A DNA stretch of 7,031 nt from Bacillota bacterium. Lineage in GTDB: Bacteria > Bacillota > Clostridia > Peptostreptococcales > Anaerovoracaceae. The translations under genes and the position numbers were made by a program. The DNA lies in NCBI GenBank assembly GCA_029219125.1, contig JAQXSU010000019.1, positions 1 to 7,031 on the forward strand. The letters run 5' to 3'. Shown here piece by piece: positions 1 through 6,397 of this stretch. Numbering within the stretch: position 1 is the stretch's first letter; the number at the start of each line of letters is the position of its first letter. The notes beneath the pieces are model-generated. The model was not told the DNA's origin. It saw only the letters and a program-made list of their open reading frames with translations, and ran no database searches.

Positions 1-70
1 ATGATATGAACTCCTTTCGGTTAATTAACTGTAGTTGCCAGACCACAAGTTAATTATACTCTAAGGAGTT
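1..70 (-). promoter_or_regulatory. Probable promoter and ribosome-binding site of a minus-strand gene beginning just left of the window
   Basis: Seen: the minus strand carries TATAAT at 58-53 and a strong Shine-Dalgarno stretch AAAGGAG at 17-11. Eight nt after the latter the window ends in AT, so an ATG completed by the first base outside would be ideally placed. No convincing -35 box sits 16-18 nt upstream of TATAAT. The 8-mer GTTAATTA occurs twice in plus orientation (20-27 and 49-56), once inside the palindrome GTTAATTAAC (20-29) and once overlapping the -10 box, which could be an operator pair. AACTCCTT at 70-63 (minus) is perfectly complementary to the Shine-Dalgarno region. Inferred: a short leader starting near position 46. 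The gene itself is not visible, so its identity is unknown. An alternative is that a plus-strand gene ends here, since TGA is present at 7-9. Confidence 0.45.
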
Positions 71-102
71 TATTTTTCTATGGAACGCTAAAGCTTTTTC
101 TG

Positions 103-128
103 AACCCCCGGTATAACCGGGGGTTTTC
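103..128 (+). terminator. Terminator-like GC-rich hairpin, plus orientation
   Basis: AACCCCCGG (103-111) pairs perfectly with CCGGGGGTT (117-125) around a 5-nt loop TATAA. Read on the plus strand the stem runs into TTTTCTGG, a short, imperfect U tract. On the minus strand the hairpin is followed by TTCAG and has no U tract, so it fits a plus-strand transcript coming from left of the window better. No plus-strand gene is visible to need it. It may alternatively be a transcript-stabilising stem or a backup to the tRNA terminator just to its right. Confidence 0.5.
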
Positions 129-135
129 TGGTACC

Positions 136-168
136 AAAAAAAAATTGAAGTCCGAAGACTTCAATTTT
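136..168 (-). terminator. Intrinsic terminator of the tRNA-Leu transcript
   Basis: On the minus strand a 12-bp perfect stem, AAAATTGAAGTC (168-157) with GACTTCAATTTT (152-141), is closed by the stable tetraloop TTCG (156-153). It runs directly into an uninterrupted tract of nine Ts (144-136). It begins four nt after the encoded CCA end of the tRNA. This is a near-ideal Rho-independent terminator, and its position shows that the tRNA is the last gene of its transcript. Confidence 0.92.
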
Positions 169-171
169 CTC

Positions 172-254
172 TGGTGCGGTCTAAGGGATTCGAACCCCCA
201 TGGTCTCCCACACGGACCTGAACCGTGCGCGTCTGCCAATTCCGCCAAGACCGC
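172..254 (-). tRNA. tRNA-Leu, anticodon CAG
   Basis: The 83-nt minus-strand sequence folds as a class II tRNA. The acceptor stem GCGGTCT/AGACCGC is 7 bp, all Watson-Crick. U8 and G9 are followed by a D arm GCG/CGC whose loop contains GG. The anticodon stem CACGG/CCGTG encloses loop TTCAGGT. The long variable arm is TGG-GAGA-CCA, and the T arm has loop TTCGAAT with two G-U wobbles at its base. The discriminator A and the 3' CCA are encoded in the DNA (175-172). The anticodon CAG lies at 220-218 and reads CUG. The long variable arm, discriminator A and anticodon together give leucine. It stands alone, with its own promoter (295-323) and terminator (136-168), not in a tRNA cluster. Confidence 0.97.
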
Positions 255-294
255 ATATTCACTTTATTTGTTTTCTTTGCCGAACGCAAGATTT

Positions 295-323
295 ATTATA
301 CTACCCTTATCTTCAAAAATCAA
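295..323 (-). promoter_or_regulatory. Sigma-A type promoter of tRNA-Leu
   Basis: On the minus strand TTGATT (323-318) is separated by exactly 17 nt from a perfect TATAAT (300-295). Transcription would start near 289-288, giving a leader of about 35 nt before the tRNA 5' end at 254. Upstream of the -35 box (about 325-366) lie successive A and T runs on the minus strand that look like an UP element, as expected for a strongly expressed stable-RNA gene. Box identity and spacing are seen; the start site and UP activity are inferred. Confidence 0.85.
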
Positions 324-380
324 GCACTTTTTTCATTTTTTTATAAATATTTTGATATTTTTTCGTGTCTGCCGGTCAGG

Positions 381-419
381 CTGCTGCCGCGCAGGTAACA
401 TGCAGGTGCCGCGCAGCAG
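381..419. repeat. GC-rich hairpin containing a 10-bp direct repeat
   Basis: TGCCGCGCAG occurs twice in plus orientation, at 385-394 and 407-416, a 22-bp period. In the same stretch CTGCTGC (381-387) is complementary to GCAGCAG (413-419), so the region can form a 7-bp stem that can extend past a bulge. No U tract follows on either strand, which argues against an intrinsic terminator. It is an abrupt GC-rich island between the AT-rich tRNA promoter region and the palindromic element at 423-543. Function is unknown. Confidence 0.5.
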
Positions 420-422
420 GGC

Positions 423-543
423 ATCAACCTGTTCGGTGCTTTTTAAATTTCAGGTTGCTTTTTTCAGCAAGCCGACACCGATATTCCGTGATGTTTCATC
501 AAAAAAGCAACCTTATCTGCTTATTCCATGCGTGCAGGTTGAT
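423..543. repeat. Nested, nearly symmetric inverted-repeat element in the gap downstream of the operon
   Basis: The outer arms are ATCAACCTG (423-431) and CAGGTTGAT (535-543), 9 bp and perfect. The inner arms are AGGTTGCTTTTTT (452-464) and AAAAAAGCAACCT (501-513), 13 bp and perfect. Spacers between outer and inner arms are 20 and 21 nt; the core is 36 nt and contains the small hairpin GATG-TTT-CATC (490-500). Because outer and inner arms share CAACCT/AGGTTG, two folds compete: one long double-tier hairpin, or two separate hairpins (425-431 with 451-457, and 508-513 with 536-541). The spacers are not similar to each other, so this is not a simple inverted duplication. Candidate explanations are a bidirectional terminator, a MITE/REP-like repeat, or a structured RNA. 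No target-site duplication is evident. Confidence 0.75.
501..541 (-). terminator. Candidate terminator of the purD-purL-nitroreductase-transporter unit
   Basis: Read on the minus strand, CAACCT (541-536) pairs with AGGTTG (513-508) around a 22-nt loop, followed at once by C and six Ts (506-501). It lies about 110 nt beyond the stop codon of the transporter gene and is the first stem followed by a U tract there. The stem is only 6 bp and the loop large, so efficiency is uncertain. It is the minus-strand half of the nested inverted repeat at 423-543, and a mirror-image version with a 7-bp stem and C-T6 (425-464) is present on the plus strand. Confidence 0.4.
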
Positions 544-561
544 TTTATTCCTTTTATTGTG

Positions 562-570
562 AATATACCA
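562..570 (-). promoter_or_regulatory. Possible extended -10 promoter facing the palindromic element
   Basis: The minus strand reads TGG-TATATT at 570-562, a TGn extended -10 motif with a 5/6 match to TATAAT. The best -35 candidates at 16-18 nt are poor, which extended -10 promoters can tolerate. Transcription would start near 555, so the RNA would begin a dozen bases before the outer arm at 543. Such short motifs arise by chance in AT-rich DNA; it is listed because it could make the inverted-repeat element an independent small RNA. Confidence 0.2.
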
Positions 571-652
571 TTTTATGGGTCACCCCGATAATCCCAGAAT
601 CGCATAATGGGTTGCTTTCCCGTGCCGGACAGACGCAAATGCAGGCTGCATC

Positions 653-1852
653 TTATATCTCAATCTTCTTCCGCGCAAGCCGGCTGTAAACGCTGCGGCG
701 AAGCAGGGCATACAGAACAGAAAACAGCGGAATGAACACGATGATGCCGAAGATACCGGACACGCTGCCGCCGACCACTACGGCCAGCAGCGTCCAGATC
801 GGCGGCAGGCCCACCGATCCGCCTACCACCTTCGGATAAATCAGGTTTCCTTCAATCTGCTGCACCACGAAAAAGATGATAACAAACCACAGCACCTTGG
901 CCGGGGCTTCCACCAGAATCAGCAGAATGCCGAACACCAGCCCGATGAATGCTCCCACGAACGGGATCAGCGCCATGGCGCCGATGATGACGCCGATGGT
1001 AATGGCACACGGGAATCCGCCCACCAGAAGCACCACGCAGAACATGGCTCCTAAGATCACCGCTTCCAGACACTGTCCGGACAGGAAGCTGCTGAAGGTT
1101 TTATAGGACAGGCTTGCGATATCACAGATCTCATCCGCCCAGGATTTTTTCAGATAGGCATAGGCCAGCTTTTTTGCCTGCTGCCCCAGCTTCTTCTTAT
1201 TCAGCAGAATATAGATAGCGAATACCAGGCCGAAACCGATGTTGGACAGCACGCTGACCACACTGCCGGCTGCAGTTCCCGCAGTGGACAGGATGGTACC
1301 CATGTTGCTCTGCAGCTCACCCAGTATAGACTTGATATCGATTCGGTTCAAGGCGTTTTCAATCATCGAGGTATCGATGTGATGCGCCTTCAGATAAGCC
1401 AGCCACTTCGGATATTCCTCCATGACTCCCATCACCAGCGTCCGTATGGAATCTGCCAGATTCGGGAAGATTACGCCGGAAATGAAGCTGATCACCATGA
1501 CGAACAGCACCAGCGTTACCACCAGGCAGACCGGCCCTTTGCACCGCGTCAGGAACTGAAGCCCCTTGCGGCTGCTGAGACGGTCACACTGTTTCTCGAA
1601 GAAGTGCATCGGCACGTTCAGAATAAATGCGATGACGCCGCCCACAATCAGCGGCATGAACAGGCTGACCACAGCCCAGACCTTTGTCCCCACGATATCC
1701 AGGTGAGACAGCCCCACGAAAGCTGCCGCACCAATGAGGATCAGCAGCAAAATCTCCCGAAAAGACAGCCCACTTCCTTTATTTTCTATACTTTCTTTAT
1801 TTTCTCTCAAAATCCGTTCCCCCCATTTCCACCGAAACAGTCCGGCGCACAT
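653..1852 (-). CDS. AI-2E family (UPF0118) integral membrane transporter
   Basis: The 399-residue product belongs to the AI-2E family (relatives of TqsA, YdiK and PerM), of usual length. Hydrophobic segments lie near residues 32-50, 56-80, 106-129, 197-218, 258-280, 283-315, 319-333 and 353-385, with a soluble stretch between (about 130-195). The C-terminal signature is clear: ALIPFVGAFIG (294-304), QQIEGNLIYP (331-340) and GGSVGLPPIW (344-353). Family members export autoinducer-2 or act as cation/proton antiporters; substrate cannot be told from sequence, and no quorum-sensing gene is nearby. The gene starts 12 nt after the nitroreductase stop, suggesting co-transcription. The start is uncertain: ATG at 1852 has no Shine-Dalgarno site, whereas TTG at 1810 follows a run of six Gs at suitable distance and would remove 14 residues that look non-native (CAGLFRWKWGERI), giving 385 residues. 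Confidence 0.93.
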   Translation of the reverse strand: MCAGLFRWKWGERILRENKESIENKGSGLSFREILLLILIGAAAFVGLSHLDIVGTKVWAVVSLFMPLIVGGVIAFILNVPMHFFEKQCDRLSSRKGLQFLTRCKGPVCLVVTLVLFVMVISFISGVIFPNLADSIRTLVMGVMEEYPKWLAYLKAHHIDTSMIENALNRIDIKSILGELQSNMGTILSTAGTAAGSVVSVLSNIGFGLVFAIYILLNKKKLGQQAKKLAYAYLKKSWADEICDIASLSYKTFSSFLSGQCLEAVILGAMFCVVLLVGGFPCAITIGVIIGAMALIPFVGAFIGLVFGILLILVEAPAKVLWFVIIFFVVQQIEGNLIYPKVVGGSVGLPPIWTLLAVVVGGSVSGIFGIIVFIPLFSVLYALLRRSVYSRLARKKIEI

Positions 1853-1864
1853 ATTTTGCGAAGT

Positions 1865-2650
1865 CTATTTCATCGTAATATCCGCCCTCTTCACTCGTTC
1901 CGGAATATACAGATAGTCTTCCTTCGGCCAGCCCACCAGGAGTCCGCCGTAAAAGCTGTGCTTCTCCGGAATGCCGAAGTATTCCTGCAGCGCAGGAATC
2001 GTATTTGCAAAACGGGTCAGATAGCCGGCCCAGCAGGTGCCCAGTCCCTTTGACTGGAGCATCAGGTCCGCATAGTCCAGTGCCAGGGCAGTATCCACCG
2101 CCGGGTTGATGGCCCGGTCTCTGGCGTATGCCAGAATGACCGTATTGGCCTTTCCCAGCACCATATTATTTCCCCGGGCATATTCGGAGACCACCTCCGG
2201 GCTCTGGCCGGTTTCCTTCAGCCAGGCCAGAATGTCGGCCATGATGGCATCCAGCTTTTCCCGCCCCTGAATCACCATATATCTGGCAGGGTGCTGATTC
2301 TTGGCGCTGGGTGCCCAGGCTGCCGTTTCCAGCGCATGGCGGATTACAGCCGAATCCACCGGATCCTCCCGGAAATCCCGGTAAGACCGGCGCGTCAGAA
2401 GAAAGCTCTCCAGATCTTCGCCGAAGGTGTCAGACACCACCGGCTTTTCTTCAGAGATCATCATTGGGCTGTCGCCAAAGGTAATGGCTCCTTCCGGGCA
2501 GACGATCCCGCAGTGCATACATTTGGCGCAGCCGACGGCCTTATCCTCCAGCACCACCGGCCGGCCATCCCTGGCCTCGACAATCGTCCAGATACATACG
2601 CGGGTGCACTGAAGGCACCCGACGCATTTTTCGTAATCAATCTTTATCAT
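1865..2650 (-). CDS. Ferredoxin-nitroreductase fusion: 2x[4Fe-4S] plus FMN nitroreductase domain
   Basis: The 261-residue cytoplasmic protein has two modules. The N-terminus is a bacterial-type ferredoxin with two CxxCxxCxxxC clusters: C9, C12, C15, C19 and C41, C44, C47, C51 (the latter followed by PEGAI). From about residue 82 it is a nitroreductase-family flavoprotein: RRSYR (87-91), the usual FMN-phosphate-binding start; PSAKNQHPA (114-122); the helix from VDTALALDYADLML into GLGTCWAGYL (185-211); and GLLVGWP (236-242). Such fusions, common in anaerobes, are thought to pass electrons from the clusters to FMN to reduce an organic substrate; the substrate is unknown. No signal peptide is visible. 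The start is well supported by GGGAG at 2662-2658, 7 nt before the ATG. It begins 18 nt after purL with no promoter or terminator between, so it is probably read with the purine genes. Confidence 0.93.
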   Translation of the reverse strand: MIKIDYEKCVGCLQCTRVCIWTIVEARDGRPVVLEDKAVGCAKCMHCGIVCPEGAITFGDSPMMISEEKPVVSDTFGEDLESFLLTRRSYRDFREDPVDSAVIRHALETAAWAPSAKNQHPARYMVIQGREKLDAIMADILAWLKETGQSPEVVSEYARGNNMVLGKANTVILAYARDRAINPAVDTALALDYADLMLQSKGLGTCWAGYLTRFANTIPALQEYFGIPEKHSFYGGLLVGWPKEDYLYIPERVKRADITMK

Positions 2651-2657
2651 AAAAAGT

Positions 2658-2662
2658 CTCCC
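2658..2662 (-). promoter_or_regulatory. Ribosome-binding site of the ferredoxin-nitroreductase gene
   Basis: GGGAG on the minus strand sits 7 nt before the ATG at 2650, within the 18-nt gap after the purL stop codon (TAA, 2671-2669). It fixes this start and shows independent ribosome entry on a shared message. Confidence 0.75.
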
Positions 2663-2668
2663 GCGTTC

Positions 2669-5600
2669 TTACTTGAAGTATTTCACTGCGGATTCGAACA
2701 TCTTCATGTCGAATTCACCGATCACATTCTTATACAGGCCGTATCCGATACGCTCGGAGTGACCCATCTTGCCGAATATCCGGCCGTCCGGTGAGGTAAT
2801 GCCCTCGATGGCGCAGACAGAGTTGTTCGGGTTGAACTGAATCTGATCCGTCGGCTTGCCTTCGAAGTCCACATACTGGGTTGCAATCTGTCCGTTTGCC
2901 GCCAGCTGCTGTACCACGTCGTCGCTGGCCAGGAACCGGCCCTCGCCGTGGGAGATGGCTACGGTATAGATCTCACCCGGCTGGGTTGCTGCCAGCCATG
3001 GAGACTTGTTGGAGGCGATTCTGGTGCGAACCAGCTTGGACTGATGGCGCCCGATGGTGTTGTAGGTCAGGGTCGGGCAGTTTTCATCGGTGTCGATGAT
3101 CTTGCCGTAAGGCACCAGACCCAGCTTGATCAGCGCCTGGAAGCCGTTGCAGATACCAGCCATGAGGCCGTCTCTGTTTTCCAGCAGATCGGTGATGCCT
3201 TCCTTGATCATCTCGTTGCGGAAGAAGGCGGTAATGAACTTGCCGGAACCGTCCGGTTCGTCACCGCCGGAAAAGCCGCCAGGGATAAATACCATCTGTG
3301 CGGTCTTCAGTTTGGCCGCGAACTCTTCCACGGACCGGGCTACCGCTTCACTGGTCAGGTTGCGCACCACGAAAATCTCTGCTTCCGCACCGGCCTTTTC
3401 CATGACCATAGCAGTATCATATTCGCAGTTGGTGCCAGGGAACGCAGGAATCAGAACCTTCGGACGTGCCGTCTTCAGGGCCGGTGCAATTACCTTTCGT
3501 TCGCCTTCCTTGCAAGTATATGTGAAGGTTTCGATTTCTTTGCCCGGCATTTCCAGGTTGCAGGTGAATACCGGTTCCAGTTTTTCTTCGTATGCTTTTT
3601 CCAGTGCGTTCATACACAGGCTCTCTTCGCCCCGGGCGATGGCATAGTCTGCCGTCACGCTGCCCAGGTAAATCGCCTCAGCCGGCATCTCTGCACCCTC
3701 TGCTGCTTCCAGAAGGAATGCGCCGTAGTTGTAGCCGAAGATTTCTTCGTCGGAAATGCTTTCTTCATATCGGAAGCCCAGCTCGTTTCCGAGGGCCATC
3801 TTCAGTGCGCCTTCTGCCACGCCGCCGAATCCCGGCGTCCAGGCGGAAACCACCTTGCCGGCAGAGGTCAGTGCAAAGACTTCGTCGTACAGCTTCATCA
3901 GGGATTCTGCCGTCGGCAGGCCCTCTTCATCCAGCTCCGGCTTCAGCAGATATACCTTGTGGCCGGCTTCCTTGAATTCTGGCGAAATGATATGATCCAC
4001 GTGTTCATCGGTTACTGCGAAGGATACCAGGGTCGGTGGAACCGTCAGCTGCTCGAAGGTACCGGACATGGAGTCCTTGCCGCCGATGGCTGCGATGCCC
4101 AGACCCAGCTGTGCCTTCAAGGCGCCCAGCAGCGCCGATACCGGCTTGCCCCAGCGATCGCTGTCTTTTCCAAGCTTTTCGAAATATTCCTGGAAGGTCA
4201 GATAGACATCCTCAAACCTGGCGCCGGTGGCCACCAGCTTGGATACGGATTCCACCACGGCCAGATATGCACTGTGGTACGGGGATTTTTCCGCGATGTA
4301 CGGGTTATAGCCCCAGGACATGAGGGAGCATGTGGTGGTGTACTTGCCTTCCACCGGAATCTTGTGCACCATGGCCTGAATCGGCGTCTTCTGCTTCCTG
4401 CCGCCGAACGGCATCAGCACCGTGCCGTGACCGATGGTGGAGTCAAAACGCTCTGACAGTCCTCTTCTGGAGCAGACGTTCAGGTCGGATGCCAAGGCCT
4501 CGTACTGAGCCTTGAATCCGCCGCTGACCGGCTTCTTCCAGTCCTTCGGTGCGGCGCATTCCACTTCGATATGCTTTTCTGCACCGTTGGAATCCAGGAA
4601 TTCTCTGGAGATATCTACAATGGCCTTGCCGTTCCACATCTGTACCAGACGCGGCTCTTCCGTTACCACTGCAACCCGGGTTGCCTCCAGGTTTTCTGCG
4701 GCAGCCAGTGCCATGAACTTTTCTTCGTCTTCAGCGGCAACCACCACTGCCATTCTTTCCTGAGATTCGGAAATGGCCAGCTCGGTGCCGTCCAGACCTT
4801 CGTATTTCTTCGGTACCTTATTCAGATCGATGAGAAGGCCGTCGGCCAGTTCGCCGATGGCTACGGAAACACCGCCTGCACCGAAGTCGTTGCAGCGCTT
4901 GATCAGCAGGGAAGCTTCCTTGCTGCGGAACAGTCTCTGCAGCTTTCTTTCTTCCGGCGCGTTACCCTTCTGTACCTCTGCACCACAGGATTCCAGGGAT
5001 TCCAGGGTGTGGGACTTGGAGGATCCGGTTGCACCGCCGCAGCCGTCCCGTCCGGTCTTGCCGCCCAGAAGGATGATCACATCGCCCGGTACCGGCCGCT
5101 CCCGACGCACGTTTTCGGCCGGAGCAGCACCAACCACCGCACCGATTTCCATTCTCTTTGCCGCATAGCCGTCGTGGTACAGCTCGTCCACGATACCGGT
5201 GGTCAGACCGATCTGGTTGCCGTAGGAGGAATATCCTGCAGCCGCCGTGGTCACGATGGTTCTCTGCGGCAGCTTGCCTTCCATGGTTTCGCTCACCGGC
5301 TTCAGCGGATCTGCTGCGCCGGTCACACGCATGGCGGCATAAACATAAGACCGTCCGGACAGCGGGTCACGGATGGCGCCGCCCACGCAGGTGGCTGCGC
5401 CGCCGAACGGCTCGATTTCTGTCGGATGGTTATGGGTTTCATTCTTAAACAGCAGCAGCCAGTCCTGCTCCTCGCCTTCCACGTCCACCTTGATCTTCAC
5501 GGTGCAGGCGTTGATTTCTTCGGATTCGTCGATCTTCGGCAGCTTTCCTTCCTTTTTCAGGACTTTCGCTGCGATGGTGCCGATATCCATCATGTTGATC

Positions 5601-6394
5601 GGTTTCGTTCTGCCGATTTCCGTTCTGGCATCCAGATACCGCTGCCATGCCTTTTCCAGGGTCGGATCCTCGAAGGTTACCTTATCGATGGTGGTGGAGA
5701 AGGTGGTATGACGGCAGTGATCGGACCAGTAGGTATCGATCATGCGGATTTCCGTAATGGTCGGATTCCGCTGTTCGCTGCGGAAGTATTCCTGACAAAA
5801 CGCGGCATCATCCACATCCATGGCCAGTCCGTACTGCGCCACGAAATCCGCCAGACCCTGACGATCCAGATCCAGAAAGCCGTCCATCACGGCAACTTCC
5901 GTCGGGATCTCATATTCCATGGCCAGAGATTCCGGCTTCTCCAGGGATGCTTCTCTGGATTCCACCGGGTTGATGACGTATTTCTTGATCTCCGCAAGCT
6001 GTGCATCGCTGACCTGCCCGTAGATGGCGTAAACCTTGGCGGTTCGCACGGTCGGACGTTCTTTCTGAGAGATGATCTGAATGCACTGTGCGGCAGAGTC
6101 GGCACGCTGGTCGAACTGACCCGGCAGGTATTCGGTGGCAAAGACTGCCGCCGGTTCTTCTCCGTCTTTCTTCTCCGCAAAATCCTCCGTCACCACATCC
6201 AGCTGCGGTTCGGCGAATACGGTGTGCTCTGCGTAATCAAACAGGTCTTTTTCGATGTTTTCCACGTCGTAGCGATTCAGAAGGCGTACATCTGTCACGG
6301 ACTCGATCTGCAGCAGTCCGCGGATATCGCCCAGCAGCGTCTTCGCTTCATGATCCAGACCCGGTTTCTTTTCTACGAATATTCTATATACCAT
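2669..6394 (-). CDS. purL: Phosphoribosylformylglycinamidine (FGAM) synthase, single-chain with glutaminase domain
   Basis: This enzyme catalyses step 4 of de novo purine synthesis: FGAR + glutamine + ATP give FGAM + glutamate + ADP + phosphate. The 1241 residues make a complete large-type PurL: an N-terminal PurS-like part (about 1-150), a linker with SDHCRHT (224-230), then two AIR-synthase-like halves. The first carries ETHNHPTEIEPFGG (319-332), GGKTGRDGCGGATGSSK (444-460) and NDFGAGGVSVAIGE (502-515). The second carries GGKDSMSG (771-778) and PGFGGVAEG (854-862). A class I glutaminase fills about 979-1241, with nucleophile Cys1082 in GICNGFQ and the pair His1212/Glu1214 in MGHSER, so all three catalytic residues are present. 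This layout matches the clostridial/streptococcal clade, which needs no separate PurS or PurQ. It starts 3 nt after purD, using AAAGGAGG inside the end of purD. Confidence 0.98.
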   Translation of the reverse strand: MVYRIFVEKKPGLDHEAKTLLGDIRGLLQIESVTDVRLLNRYDVENIEKDLFDYAEHTVFAEPQLDVVTEDFAEKKDGEEPAAVFATEYLPGQFDQRADSAAQCIQIISQKERPTVRTAKVYAIYGQVSDAQLAEIKKYVINPVESREASLEKPESLAMEYEIPTEVAVMDGFLDLDRQGLADFVAQYGLAMDVDDAAFCQEYFRSEQRNPTITEIRMIDTYWSDHCRHTTFSTTIDKVTFEDPTLEKAWQRYLDARTEIGRTKPINMMDIGTIAAKVLKKEGKLPKIDESEEINACTVKIKVDVEGEEQDWLLLFKNETHNHPTEIEPFGGAATCVGGAIRDPLSGRSYVYAAMRVTGAADPLKPVSETMEGKLPQRTIVTTAAAGYSSYGNQIGLTTGIVDELYHDGYAAKRMEIGAVVGAAPAENVRRERPVPGDVIILLGGKTGRDGCGGATGSSKSHTLESLESCGAEVQKGNAPEERKLQRLFRSKEASLLIKRCNDFGAGGVSVAIGELADGLLIDLNKVPKKYEGLDGTELAISESQERMAVVVAAEDEEKFMALAAAENLEATRVAVVTEEPRLVQMWNGKAIVDISREFLDSNGAEKHIEVECAAPKDWKKPVSGGFKAQYEALASDLNVCSRRGLSERFDSTIGHGTVLMPFGGRKQKTPIQAMVHKIPVEGKYTTTCSLMSWGYNPYIAEKSPYHSAYLAVVESVSKLVATGARFEDVYLTFQEYFEKLGKDSDRWGKPVSALLGALKAQLGLGIAAIGGKDSMSGTFEQLTVPPTLVSFAVTDEHVDHIISPEFKEAGHKVYLLKPELDEEGLPTAESLMKLYDEVFALTSAGKVVSAWTPGFGGVAEGALKMALGNELGFRYEESISDEEIFGYNYGAFLLEAAEGAEMPAEAIYLGSVTADYAIARGEESLCMNALEKAYEEKLEPVFTCNLEMPGKEIETFTYTCKEGERKVIAPALKTARPKVLIPAFPGTNCEYDTAMVMEKAGAEAEIFVVRNLTSEAVARSVEEFAAKLKTAQMVFIPGGFSGGDEPDGSGKFITAFFRNEMIKEGITDLLENRDGLMAGICNGFQALIKLGLVPYGKIIDTDENCPTLTYNTIGRHQSKLVRTRIASNKSPWLAATQPGEIYTVAISHGEGRFLASDDVVQQLAANGQIATQYVDFEGKPTDQIQFNPNNSVCAIEGITSPDGRIFGKMGHSERIGYGLYKNVIGEFDMKMFESAVKYFK

Positions 6395-6397
6395 TTT

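Noticed and set aside
423..543. CRISPR-like or insertion-sequence interpretation of the repeats
   Set aside because: There are only two inverted pairs and no regular spacers, no transposase, and no clear flanking target duplication.
145..591. Plus-strand open frame of 148 codons in the intergenic region
   Set aside because: It runs antisense through the tRNA-Leu, its promoter and the inverted-repeat element, has no ribosome-binding site, and its translation resembles no protein family.
639..651. Palindrome ATGCAG-G-CTGCAT just after the transporter stop as a terminator
   Set aside because: The arms are separated by a single base, too little for an RNA hairpin loop, and no U tract follows on the minus strand.
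1379..2053. 224-codon plus-strand open frame across the transporter/nitroreductase junction
   Set aside because: It is antisense to two well-supported genes, has a His/Gln/Arg-rich low-complexity translation, and no start signals.
2948..4456. 502-codon plus-strand open frame opposite purL
   Set aside because: It lies wholly antisense to coding sequence with unmistakable PurL motifs. The translation is rich in Cys, His, Gln and Arg and shows no domain; it is a by-product of codon bias in purL.
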